Source: Paenibacillus contaminans (GTDB lineage: Bacteria; Bacillota; Bacilli; Paenibacillales; NBRC-103111). From it: a stretch of 64,000 nucleotides of DNA. A program made the translations under genes and the position numbers. The DNA is taken from positions 1-64,000 of the forward strand of contig NZ_QMFB01000029.1 of assembly GCF_003285015.1 (NCBI RefSeq). Direction: 5' to 3'. Below the pieces are notes generated by a model. The model was not told where the DNA came from, did no database searches, and saw nothing but the letters and a program-made list of their open reading frames with translations. Shown in pieces: positions 15,664-24,169 of this stretch. Numbering within the stretch: position 1 is the first letter of the stretch; each line of letters begins with the position of its first letter.

Positions 15664-17610
15664 TTAGACCATCATCTTCTGTAAAGCTTTCACATAACGT
15701 GATCTCGCAATGACAAAGTAGACGGTCTGGGCGACCAGAAAAGCCAGTGCTACTGTAAAAGTAGCCGTATTGACATATGAGATCTTCATATATCCCAGTA
15801 CAGGCTTCAAAACCACAAGCGTTTGTATCGCGGATATCGGAATCGGAATAAAAAAGATAAAAGCAATTTGCTTCGTAGCCGCTGCACTCATTTCTCTGCT
15901 GCTCAGCCCGATCTTCGAAAGTGCATGGTACGTTCGGCTGTCGGCGGATAGCTCATTATGAAGCTTGAAGTACAAAAAGCTTGCCGTCGAAATCGAGAAG
16001 ATCAAGGCGATAAAAATCCCGATAAAGCTGAACACTGAGGTCGTATTTTTCGTGCTCCAGTATTTATCGGAACGAACCGTCAAATAATTAGCACAATTTG
16101 GACAGTCTGGGACGCTGCCCCGGTTCTTATCCATTTGCTTCTGATTCCATGCGTACAGCTCTGTGCCGATCTTGGATTGCTCATCTTGCTGTGAGGGAAG
16201 CTGTGTCCAGGAAGGTACATGATAGAAATACTTTTGTCTGCTAGATAAATCAGCTGTTAATTGGGTAAAGTATGCATCTTCCACAATGAGCATAACCCCT
16301 GCATGACTAACGCCTCCCATCTGACGCATGCCGATTTCCTGCTCAATCGTAATGCTGGACTCGGTTCCCTCAAGCTTTAATGGCTGCCTTGGCAAACGAT
16401 TTGAGCCCGGATAAACCGCCACAGCCGTTTGCTCCGACAGATGCTGCAACGGCGCTAGCTCCAGCAAAGTCGCCAGTTCACTAATCTGGCTTGCGCGAAC
16501 AAACTCTACGTCGCTGCTAGTTGTTGGGTCGTGGGCATAATTCCGCAGCCCGGCGGCAATAGTGTCTATCCGATACCGCTCAAAAGCGATGCCGGCTTCC
16601 TGCATGGACTGCTCAATAGTCGCCAGCTCCGCATCGATATGCTCCGGCTGAATTACGTCATAGCTGAAAGCAAATTTATTGTTCAAAAACTGCTGCTTAT
16701 TGTCTTGATCAACGGCCAGTACGAAGCCTGCGCTTATGCAAGCTATCGAAGTAACAACCGTCACCAGAAACAGCATTCTGGCATTATCCTTCAGCTTATA
16801 GCTGATCTCGGAAATCCACAGCAAATTAGTGCTTCGCCATACACGCTTTCGATTTCGTTTGAGCAAACGAATGATGAGAACCGACAGCTGGGAGTAAAAG
16901 AGATAGGTACTGGAAATGCCGGAAAAAGCGGCGATAATCAGAACTTTCGGAGATAAAGTGCCCTTGCCAAGGACCACAAAACCAATAGTCATCAAAATCG
17001 CGCCCAATATGGAAAGCCAAATCGAAGCATTCGGCTCCCGCTTCGGCCTGCTGCTGCCCTTCAAAAGCTCCAGCACCCGGTTTTTGCGAATAAACAACAG
17101 CGTAAATAGCGATATCGCCATAAATAAAGCAACAAAGCAGCTCGCCGTCAGAACAATTGCCTTCATTGGCCAATAAAAGGCCAGCTCGTTAATATCGATC
17201 ATTTTTGTACTGAACAGCAAAAACAGCTTGGACAACAGCAGCCCGCCGGCGATTCCGGTGACAATGGCAACTGTGCCGATGATCATATTTTCCAAAAAAA
17301 TCAGGCTATTTATTTGTCCTGGCTGTGCGCCCAGCATCATTAAAATCCCAAACTCCTTATTGCGGGACTTCAAAAAAGCGCTGATCGAGTAGAGCACAAA
17401 AAAGATCGCAAAAATAAACACCACGTACGCCGCTACCTGCATGCTGATTAACGTCAATTCGCCCATCGGCGCCCGCCGGATTTCAGGATGATAGATGAAA
17501 ACGGCAAACGTAAAAAAAATCATCACCATAAAGGCGCTGCTTAACAAATAAGCCATGTAAGCACGGCCATTGCGCCTGACATTATTAAACGCGAACTGAG
17601 GAAAATTCAT
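15664..17610 (-). CDS. bceB: BceB-type ABC transporter permease
   Basis: A 648-residue FtsX/MacB-type permease with the ten-TM plan of BceB: a first TM near residue 20, a pair of TM domains, and a ~210-residue extracellular domain (about residues 305-520, including a PDCPNC motif) between TM 7 and 8 that binds peptide antibiotics in this family. The start is at 17610 with GGAGGGAA upstream; it overlaps the end of the ATPase gene by 26 bases, so translation is coupled. With BceA it would remove cell-wall-targeting peptides (bacitracin-, lantibiotic- or bacteriocin-like) from their lipid targets and signal to BceS. It is next to a bacteriocin operon. Confidence 0.85.
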   Translation of the reverse strand: MNFPQFAFNNVRRNGRAYMAYLLSSAFMVMIFFTFAVFIYHPEIRRAPMGELTLISMQVAAYVVFIFAIFFVLYSISAFLKSRNKEFGILMMLGAQPGQINSLIFLENMIIGTVAIVTGIAGGLLLSKLFLLFSTKMIDINELAFYWPMKAIVLTASCFVALFMAISLFTLLFIRKNRVLELLKGSSRPKREPNASIWLSILGAILMTIGFVVLGKGTLSPKVLIIAAFSGISSTYLFYSQLSVLIIRLLKRNRKRVWRSTNLLWISEISYKLKDNARMLFLVTVVTSIACISAGFVLAVDQDNKQQFLNNKFAFSYDVIQPEHIDAELATIEQSMQEAGIAFERYRIDTIAAGLRNYAHDPTTSSDVEFVRASQISELATLLELAPLQHLSEQTAVAVYPGSNRLPRQPLKLEGTESSITIEQEIGMRQMGGVSHAGVMLIVEDAYFTQLTADLSSRQKYFYHVPSWTQLPSQQDEQSKIGTELYAWNQKQMDKNRGSVPDCPNCANYLTVRSDKYWSTKNTTSVFSFIGIFIALIFSISTASFLYFKLHNELSADSRTYHALSKIGLSSREMSAAATKQIAFIFFIPIPISAIQTLVVLKPVLGYMKISYVNTATFTVALAFLVAQTVYFVIARSRYVKALQKMMV

Positions 17611-18355
17611 TCATATTCCCTCCCCAGAAAGACAAAGTATCGATGATTTTCTGAAAAAAGGTTTGACGATTTTCCCCGCGGTGAATTTCAGCAGCCAAAC
17701 ACCCGTCTTTAATAAACACAATCCGATGGCAGTAGCTGGCTGCAAGCGGATCATGAGTGACCAGCATCAGCGTAGTGCCCTGCCGTTCATTGATGTCGGC
17801 CAGCGATTCCATGACAACTTTCGAAGAGGTTGAATCCAGTGCTCCTGTGGGTTCGTCAGCGAGCAGCAACGATGGGGCAGCGATAACCGCCCTGGCTATG
17901 GCAGTCCGCTGGCGCTGCCCTCCAGATATATCATACGTCCGTTTGTTTAATATCGATGTAATATTCAAACGCTCGGCAATTTGCCTCAGCCTCTCTTCCA
18001 TCTCCGACAGTCGATAGTTGTCCAGTGTCAGCGGAAGAACAATATTTTCTGCGACAGTAAGGGTGTCCAATAGATTGAAATCCTGAAATACAAAGCCAAG
18101 CTGCCGGCGACGAAATAATGCCAATTCCTTCTTTCTTAGCTGAAACGGATTGCTGCCGTTAATCAGCACCTCCCCGGAGCTGGGCTCATCAATCGTGGAA
18201 ACCATATGAAGCAGTGTCGTTTTTCCGCTGCCTGACGGTCCCATAATGCCTACAAACTCTCCTTGCTCGATGGTCAGATGGATATCCGTTAATGCATGTG
18301 TCGCAATTTTTCCCGGGTATACTTTATTAAGAGCCTTCACTTGCAAAATACTCAT
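17585..18355 (-). CDS. bceA: BceA-type ABC transporter ATPase
   Basis: A 256-residue ATPase of the MacB/BceA group. Walker A is GPSGSGKTTLL, the Q-loop is FVFQDFNLL, the signature is ISGGQRQRTAIARA, Walker B is LLLADEPTGALDS and the H-loop is LVTHDP. The start is ATG at 18355 with AAGGAA upstream; longer starts up to 18385 are less likely. The C-terminus reads through the ribosome binding site and first codons of bceB (FWGGNMNEFSSVRV). About 230 bases, including a terminator of the TCS operon, separate it from bceS, as in other Bce modules where bceAB has its own BceR-controlled promoter. Confidence 0.87.
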   Translation of the reverse strand: MSILQVKALNKVYPGKIATHALTDIHLTIEQGEFVGIMGPSGSGKTTLLHMVSTIDEPSSGEVLINGSNPFQLRKKELALFRRRQLGFVFQDFNLLDTLTVAENIVLPLTLDNYRLSEMEERLRQIAERLNITSILNKRTYDISGGQRQRTAIARAVIAAPSLLLADEPTGALDSTSSKVVMESLADINERQGTTLMLVTHDPLAASYCHRIVFIKDGCLAAEIHRGENRQTFFQKIIDTLSFWGGNMNEFSSVRV

Positions 18356-18531
18356 GCTATTCATTCCTTTCAAGAAACGGATCATTGGTTCTTTCTCTAT
18401 AAATCTACCTGATCGGCGGCGTAGAAACTATCGATTTACCTTAATGAAAGCTTACATCTCGGTTAAGTTTATGTTCGCCTTTGCGTTCGGTAGCTTGTTC
18501 AAATTCATTCCGTTCTACTAAATAGACATGG

Positions 18532-18569
18532 AAAGAAGTGCAGGAAATCAAAGCTTCCTGCACTTCTTT
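18532..18569 (-). terminator. Terminator after bceRS
   Basis: Perfect stem AAAGAAGTGCAGGAA / TTCCTGCACTTCTTT with an 8-base loop; followed on the minus strand by cc and preceded by an A run, usable in both directions. It lies 20 bases after the bceS stop (18589). Confidence 0.8.
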
Positions 18570-18588
18570 TCCTGCCCGTTTGGGCAAA

Positions 18589-19575
18589 CTATGTGCGATG
18601 CTGAAACAACAGGGTTATGGTCGTGCCTGCTCCCGGCTTTGATTGCAACGCAACCTCGTGTCCAAGTCGTCCGCAAACCTCTTTAACCAAATACAAGCCC
18701 ATTCCGGTAGATTCGTGATATTGTCTCCCGCGTTCCCCTGTATAGTAAGGATGAAATACGCGGTTCAAATCCTCCTTTTCAATCCCGATACCTTGATCCT
18801 GTACGGTCAGTTTACACGAATTACCCAGCTCTTCCGCTGAAATCGAAATCATTTTGCCTGTCCCGACGGTGTAGTTCAAAGCATTAACCACAATTTGATC
18901 CAACAAAAATCGCAGCCATTTCGCATCTGAATACACCTTCAAACCCTCTCTGATTTGGAGCAATGGGGTAATTCCCTTGCGGATAAACAGCTTGCGGTTC
19001 CCGGCTACAACCTCGTTGACGATCTGACGCAGCTCCACGGCTTCGACCGAGAAATCATGCTCGAACCGGTCGAGTCTGGCGGTGTACAAAACCATTTCCA
19101 GCCCTTTTCGCAACCGGTCCAGCTCCTCCTGGACGCTGTCGGCAGCCGGCTCCTCCAGCTCCTGCAGCAGCAGTTGAATGACGGAGATCGGCGTTTTCAT
19201 CTGATGCACCCAGCGGTTCATGAAAACGAGATGCTGCTCGTTTCCGCTTTGCTGCTGCTGCAACTGGTCCTTGAAATGCCGATGGTAGCTGTGCAGCAGC
19301 TCATGTACCGCATCGGACAGCGGCGCCTCATCCATGGGCTGTAGCAACTCCTCCAGCGCAGCATGCGACAGTTCCAGGCGCCGATACAGCTCCCGGTGCT
19401 GGTAGTAGCGGTAAATCAAATATAATGCAAGTACAACCGTGCTTAACAGGAAGCCGTATAAGACGATCGCAAAAGGCCGCCCTTCTCCGGCAAGCCAATA
19501 AAGCAAAGGAACTAATGCAACCTGAACCGAATAAAACAGCAGCAGAGGCACATGCTCCTTCCAGAACAGCTTCAT
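18589..19575 (-). CDS. bceS: BceS-type intramembrane-sensing histidine kinase
   Basis: A 328-residue kinase with two N-terminal TM segments (about residues 10-28 and 35-57), almost no extracellular loop, and no sensor domain: the intramembrane-sensing type that reads out BceAB flux. The phosphoacceptor is the His in RWVHQMKTPISV (about 137). The catalytic domain has the N-box (DQIVVNALNYT), DQGIGIEKEDL and GMGLYLVKEV. It overlaps bceR by four bases (ATGA at 19572-19575). Partners are BceR and BceAB. Confidence 0.87.
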   Translation of the reverse strand: MKLFWKEHVPLLLFYSVQVALVPLLYWLAGEGRPFAIVLYGFLLSTVVLALYLIYRYYQHRELYRRLELSHAALEELLQPMDEAPLSDAVHELLHSYHRHFKDQLQQQQSGNEQHLVFMNRWVHQMKTPISVIQLLLQELEEPAADSVQEELDRLRKGLEMVLYTARLDRFEHDFSVEAVELRQIVNEVVAGNRKLFIRKGITPLLQIREGLKVYSDAKWLRFLLDQIVVNALNYTVGTGKMISISAEELGNSCKLTVQDQGIGIEKEDLNRVFHPYYTGERGRQYHESTGMGLYLVKEVCGRLGHEVALQSKPGAGTTITLLFQHRT

Positions 19576-20273
19576 TGCAGGTCCTCCCGCTTTACTGCAA
19601 GCTTGTAACCCACTCCCCGGACCGTTTCTACCAGATCCTCAGAGCCAAGCTCCTTCAGTTTTTTGCGCAGCCTTGTAATGTACACATTTAAGGTGTTGTC
19701 ATCGATAAAATGATGATCTTCCCACATCAGATCCAGCAGCTTCTCTCTGCTTACTGCTCTCCCCTGCTTCAGCATAAGCGCCTCCAGCAGCTGGCTTTCT
19801 TTCACAGTCAGTTCGGCTCCATTGCCCTCGTAGCTTACGATGTAGCGCTCGGGATACAGGGTTAGCTCGCCGGACTCCAGCTTTTTCTCTTCCTGGCTTG
19901 AAGCGTAAGCTCCGAAAGCTCTGCGTAAATGGCTGCGTATTTTGGCCATGACGACCTCATAATGAAAAGGCTTGGTTATGTAATCATCCGCCCCATTCTC
20001 AAGAGCCATCACCTGATCCATCTCATTGTCCCGGGCAGATATAAATATAATCGGGCAATGCGAATGCGTACGGATTTGTCGGCACCAGTAGAAGCCGTCG
20101 TACTTGGGCAGGTTTATATCGAGCAGTACCAGATCGGCTCCATATTCCTGAAGCTCCTCCAGCACATGATTGAAATCGGCTACCTCCCTCGCTTCGAATC
20201 CATATTTGGACATGTACGAGTGCAGCAGGCTGGAGATTTTCGCATCATCCTCGACTATGAATATTTTGTACAT
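19572..20273 (-). CDS. bceR: BceR-type OmpR-family response regulator
   Basis: A 233-residue regulator. The receiver domain has the acidic pair (IVEDDAK), the phosphoacceptor Asp in LVLLDINLPKYDG (about 52), the Thr/Ser in IFISARD and the Lys in DYITKPF. The C-terminal winged helix (about 130-230) ends ETVRGVGYKLA. The start is ATG at 20273 with AGGAG eight bases upstream; a longer frame to 20336 lacks a ribosome binding site. It should activate bceAB in response to peptide stress. Confidence 0.87.
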   Translation of the reverse strand: MYKIFIVEDDAKISSLLHSYMSKYGFEAREVADFNHVLEELQEYGADLVLLDINLPKYDGFYWCRQIRTHSHCPIIFISARDNEMDQVMALENGADDYITKPFHYEVVMAKIRSHLRRAFGAYASSQEEKKLESGELTLYPERYIVSYEGNGAELTVKESQLLEALMLKQGRAVSREKLLDLMWEDHHFIDDNTLNVYITRLRKKLKELGSEDLVETVRGVGYKLAVKREDLQ

Positions 20274-20585
20274 AAGACCAGCTCCTGTTTCCGACTTGAA
20301 AGCGCAAACGAATGGATTCCTTTGCAATTGTACCAAAATATACGCAAATAAACCTCCAAATCGCTGCTAACGATTTTGGAAGCTATTGTTTTGTCGAAAA
20401 GGATAGGTTGGACAAACTAAGCATTTATTTATCGAAACTGCCCGCTATTCCCCCAACCCACGACGCGCTTCGCGGCACCACAGATGATGTGACCCTATAA
20501 AATCAAAAACCCGCGTGTTATGCGGGTTTGAATCGTTCTTATGCAAAAATGTTTCTATTAAAGTAGCGAGAGGCGTCCATGATGC
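20274..20585. other. Promoter-containing interval between sagB and bceR
   Basis: No coding frame supported. It holds the terminator of the TOMM operon (20504-20530). On the minus strand there is a possible -10 (TACAAT, about 65 bases before the bceR start) but no clear -35, so the bceRS promoter is not firmly located. Confidence 0.4.
20504..20530 (-). terminator. Terminator of the TOMM operon
   Basis: Stem AAACCCGC / GCGGGTTT around gtgttat, followed on the minus strand by TTGATTTT. The same hairpin with loop tagttat is downstream of the sialidase-like gene (44904-44930), and a variant occurs at 55618, so it belongs to the two-hairpin repeat family. Confidence 0.75.
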
Positions 20586-22163
20586 TTAGCTGTGCAAGCC
20601 CCCTTCCAAGCGAGGACGATTACGATAGTGACCGATCGGTATTTGGATGAGACTGGTTTTTCCATAATGAGCTAAATCGTAAATCTCATCGCAAAAACTT
20701 GGATTATATCCGAGCAACGGTCGCCCTCCCATTCCGATGGCGGAGGCTGCCAAGAGTAAGTGTTGTACAAGCATCCCTGCTTCCATTTGTTGAATACGGT
20801 ATCCCCTGTACCCCAAAGCCGATTTGAAATAGTCTTTCTCACCAGCCACATGCATGCAGAGCGGTATTTGAAACAAATTGACGTTGTCCAGGGACATCCC
20901 CTCTTGCAGCCTGAATCTATGATCTCCGGGAAGTATTCGATGCAACTTATGGCTTGCACCGTCATAACGATAAGCGCCGTCTGGAATTCCTTCAACGTTA
21001 TACATACAACAGTACAAGGACAAACGGGGCACAGACTTTTTGTGAGGACCCTTCAAATCATTGTAATAATAGAAGGATGCCGTCGCTTCTTGTAACAACG
21101 AAGCCACTGTCGACGCATTCAACTTGCTTAACACAAAATCCGACTCCGGCGAATACCGATTTCGGCAAATCGATGCCAGATCATATGACAAACGCTCCAC
21201 ACGGGGCATAAATACCGACCGCATTCCGCTGTCAACGTGATTCTCCGTTACGTCATAGCGAAACCGTTCCGTCGAATCCAGCATTGATTCTTCGTTCATT
21301 TTGGCCAGCATCGGGTATTCCTTAACTTTTTTCGACCTTATGAAATGTTCATGCTGAACGCCGGGTAGCTCCCTGCATAGATCAACCGCAGCAACTTCCC
21401 CATTTCCATAATTCCCGCCATAAAACCAATTTATCGCCGGCTCCATCGAAAGCGGAATCACCGCATATACGCTCTCCTCATTCTCAGATATCCCGAGTAA
21501 ATGATTAACTGCCCGATCGAGATATTGAAAATATACGCCGGATTCATAACCGAAACGTTTCGTCACCTCAAGCAATTGCCCGATCAATACTCCGGAATCC
21601 AATCCTTGAAGTCGATAGGCAAAGTCGTTGTATTTATAAAAATTTTTCCAGAACATAACCGAAACAAAAACAGTGCAAAAACAATGTGACATATCGCAAC
21701 GATTGCCGAGAGTACGGGCAAGATAGGAATCGAAATTTCCTTCACGAAGCAAAACCAAACGATGATGCGCCGCATCATAATGGTAAATCCCATAAGGGGT
21801 ATTCATCGTCTTCAAATATACATATAGTTCGTTGGGATATAACCCCCCTCCTGACGGTATGAAACGCCGGTACATTTGAACCGGGCCCGCCGATAGGTTT
21901 ACGGATTTAGCCGCAGAGTTTTGGCTTAATTGGGCGAGGCCATATACATGCCAGAGTAAATGACCGATTGTCGTCAAATCCGTATTGGCGGGCGATTCAC
22001 GCCGTTCAAGCGTTAGCGGTACTTCCGAGGATAAAGGTACGACCGGCAGGCTGCGATAGAGCTTATAGGTCAGAGGCGCGTCCTCCCAATCGATCTCCCA
22101 ATCCGGCGGTCTGGACTTGTCAGTATCCGCATGTAGATTGCTCAGGAATTTATCAAGACTCAT
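20586..22163 (-). CDS. SagB-type flavin dehydrogenase (tandem nitroreductase fold)
   Basis: The FMN-dependent dehydrogenase of the TOMM pathway; it oxidises azolines to thiazoles or oxazoles. The 525 residues hold two nitroreductase-like halves: residues about 60-250 (PSGGGLYPNELYVYL, GIYHYDAAHHRLVLL) and about 300-515 (GIPDGAYRYDGASHKLHRIL, QMEAGMLVQHLLLAASAIGM). The duplication makes a single-chain pseudo-dimer, as in other long SagB proteins. The chosen start is ATG at 22163, seven bases after AGGAGG; the frame is open to 22202. It is the last gene of the TOMM operon, 62 bases after the YcaO gene and followed by a terminator. Confidence 0.87.
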   Translation of the reverse strand: MSLDKFLSNLHADTDKSRPPDWEIDWEDAPLTYKLYRSLPVVPLSSEVPLTLERRESPANTDLTTIGHLLWHVYGLAQLSQNSAAKSVNLSAGPVQMYRRFIPSGGGLYPNELYVYLKTMNTPYGIYHYDAAHHRLVLLREGNFDSYLARTLGNRCDMSHCFCTVFVSVMFWKNFYKYNDFAYRLQGLDSGVLIGQLLEVTKRFGYESGVYFQYLDRAVNHLLGISENEESVYAVIPLSMEPAINWFYGGNYGNGEVAAVDLCRELPGVQHEHFIRSKKVKEYPMLAKMNEESMLDSTERFRYDVTENHVDSGMRSVFMPRVERLSYDLASICRNRYSPESDFVLSKLNASTVASLLQEATASFYYYNDLKGPHKKSVPRLSLYCCMYNVEGIPDGAYRYDGASHKLHRILPGDHRFRLQEGMSLDNVNLFQIPLCMHVAGEKDYFKSALGYRGYRIQQMEAGMLVQHLLLAASAIGMGGRPLLGYNPSFCDEIYDLAHYGKTSLIQIPIGHYRNRPRLEGGLHS

Positions 22164-22225
22164 ACTTCTCCCTCCTGAGGACATACGATGCAATATCTGC
22201 ATCTAATGTACATTCGTACTCGGGT

Positions 22226-24169
22226 CTATGGGAAGGGATGCGGTTGTGAATTTAGTTGTTCCGGAAGCAATGGCTGGTCCGTATATCCGAGCATCGCGGG
22301 CACCTTCAGCACCCTCTCTAGCCCAGTCAAACGGGTGAGATGATGACCGAACGTCATCGGCAGCATCCCTGGAATCAGTACCTTTACACAATGCAGATCG
22401 TTTCGTTTCAATTCCGGCGTAGTCTGATCCACCACGATCACATCGAGGTTCAACTTCCGGAAAGCCAGCAGGACATCCTTCAGTTCATCGGTCAAATCCG
22501 TATGAACCGGAGTCCGGTTGAATTCCTCTTGAAACGTTCGTAGAGGACGATTTCTTTCCAGTAGAAATTGCAGACGTTCCTCTGCTTGCGGCAAGCTGTA
22601 CAGCATCGAATGATCCTCCATCTCCCGCACCAGCCACGGATTGTGGTACATCTGCTCGTATTGCTCCCGATTCGCATGGAACTTTTCGTTTAGCGTTAGC
22701 ATCATTCCGGATAATTCATGAACCGAACTTTTCGCCGCCCGAACCGGATCCTGATGTGCTCCGGCAGCGCAAATCAGATTTATGCCCTTTTGCTTCTTGT
22801 TTTTTGCCAATGCCCAGATGCTTGGAATTCCGTTCTCCATAGTTGCGTTATACAAATGAACATCAAATCCTGCCACCGTCCGCAAACGGTTTATCATTAG
22901 ATCCAGTTCGGGATCTCCCGCGGAATGAGGATCAATCCGAGGCAGTGGAAGCTTCGCATACCAAGTCAGCAGGAATGAATCCCGCTCCACCACTTCCATG
23001 ATGCCATAGAAAATGGCCTCCTCTAAGCTGCCTCCAAGCGCGCAGCCGTTGGACGTCTCATAGACAAAACCTTGTCCGCAGCTCGAGCTGTAATAGGCAA
23101 GCTGTTGGGGAACTAGAATAGGATTTTGACGCATAAACGAATAGCCCCAAACCCAATCGATCGGTTCATCGGGATGAAATGGCTTGAAAGGAAAATTAGA
23201 CTGCATGTACTGCTCATTCGCATACATGCCTACCGTGACGGGGTTAAGAGCGTGATCCGCCAGATTGCGGTAACTTTCGATGACCATTGTTTTTTTGCCG
23301 CGGGGTGCCATCCCGCAATAACGCTCCAACCCTTCCATGATGGCGGTCAGCTCGCTTTCCGCATAGGAATGCGTTCGGCCAGCCGCTGGCTCGTCATGAT
23401 CAAACATCGGTAGATTTACGCTCACATCGGCAAACGGCGATACGAAATCAACCATTTTGCCGCTCAAAAAACCGGTCTTAAAACCCAGGTAGTCTTCGAC
23501 CAGAATATCCTTCAAGTCTGCAAGTGAACGGCAGCGGTAACTTTTCTCGCTGATTTTAGGACTTGGCTTCAGTGAAATGCAAGCTGTATCAGGCGTGTCT
23601 TCAGGCAGTTGACCGCAAACCGGACAGAGCGGATCGGGTAGAAAGAAGTGGCTTTTGCTTTTCAACGTTTTCATGTCTATGAAAAACATCCGTTCTTCCA
23701 AGCCGGATCGGTTGCCCTGAAGAAACTTTTGCGATTCTGCCACGAGCAGGAATGCCATCTGTGATAATCCCGTAAGCGAAGCCCACGCATCGCTCGGAAT
23801 TCCACCAGCCTCCCCCAAACGGTGCCGCAGCATCCACATCTCCTTGCGGTCACGTCCGGCCATAAGCTGCCGGGTATCGGCACATTGCGTACATCCGGGT
23901 AAACCTGGGCGAACCAGCGGTCCGACTACACCTTCGCCGAATGCGACGAAACCTCGCAGCCATGGAATGCCCGCTGCCCGAAGTAACGTTTCTGCCTCCC
24001 GATGAACGGAAGGACGCCATGCATCGTGCAGCACCAAGGCAAACGCCGCCGTTTTCGGTACTCCGTCCTTTAAATCGCTTAATCGTATAGTCCGGCATAG
24101 TTCGGACATTTTTTGGCTTACAAGGTCCGCTAACTCGCCTTCTCCAATGATGGCCGCCACTGTGTTCAC
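22226..24169 (-). CDS. YcaO cyclodehydratase fused to a leader-peptide-binding domain
   Basis: The ATP-dependent cyclodehydratase that turns Cys/Ser/Thr of the precursor into azolines. The N-terminal ~220 residues are the E1-like C-protein part with zinc-type motifs (GCTQCADTRQ and PVCGQLP). The C-terminal ~400 residues are YcaO: SNGCALGGSLEEAIFYGIME, VVERDSFLLTWYA, and a proline-rich C-terminus PHPFP that fits the family's conserved PxPxP-type tail placed in the active site. The GTG start at 24169 overlaps the upstream TGA (GTGA), with GAGGAG eight bases before. The precursor leader is expected to dock on the N-terminal domain or on its partner protein. Confidence 0.9.
   Translation of the reverse strand: MNTVAAIIGEGELADLVSQKMSELCRTIRLSDLKDGVPKTAAFALVLHDAWRPSVHREAETLLRAAGIPWLRGFVAFGEGVVGPLVRPGLPGCTQCADTRQLMAGRDRKEMWMLRHRLGEAGGIPSDAWASLTGLSQMAFLLVAESQKFLQGNRSGLEERMFFIDMKTLKSKSHFFLPDPLCPVCGQLPEDTPDTACISLKPSPKISEKSYRCRSLADLKDILVEDYLGFKTGFLSGKMVDFVSPFADVSVNLPMFDHDEPAAGRTHSYAESELTAIMEGLERYCGMAPRGKKTMVIESYRNLADHALNPVTVGMYANEQYMQSNFPFKPFHPDEPIDWVWGYSFMRQNPILVPQQLAYYSSSCGQGFVYETSNGCALGGSLEEAIFYGIMEVVERDSFLLTWYAKLPLPRIDPHSAGDPELDLMINRLRTVAGFDVHLYNATMENGIPSIWALAKNKKQKGINLICAAGAHQDPVRAAKSSVHELSGMMLTLNEKFHANREQYEQMYHNPWLVREMEDHSMLYSLPQAEERLQFLLERNRPLRTFQEEFNRTPVHTDLTDELKDVLLAFRKLNLDVIVVDQTTPELKRNDLHCVKVLIPGMLPMTFGHHLTRLTGLERVLKVPAMLGYTDQPLLPEQLNSQPHPFP

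Noticed and set aside
18356-18530. CTTAA...TTAAG inverted repeat upstream of bceA as a BceR operator
   Set aside because: The arms are only five bases long and do not match the TGAC-type BceR sites I know; kept out of the annotation.
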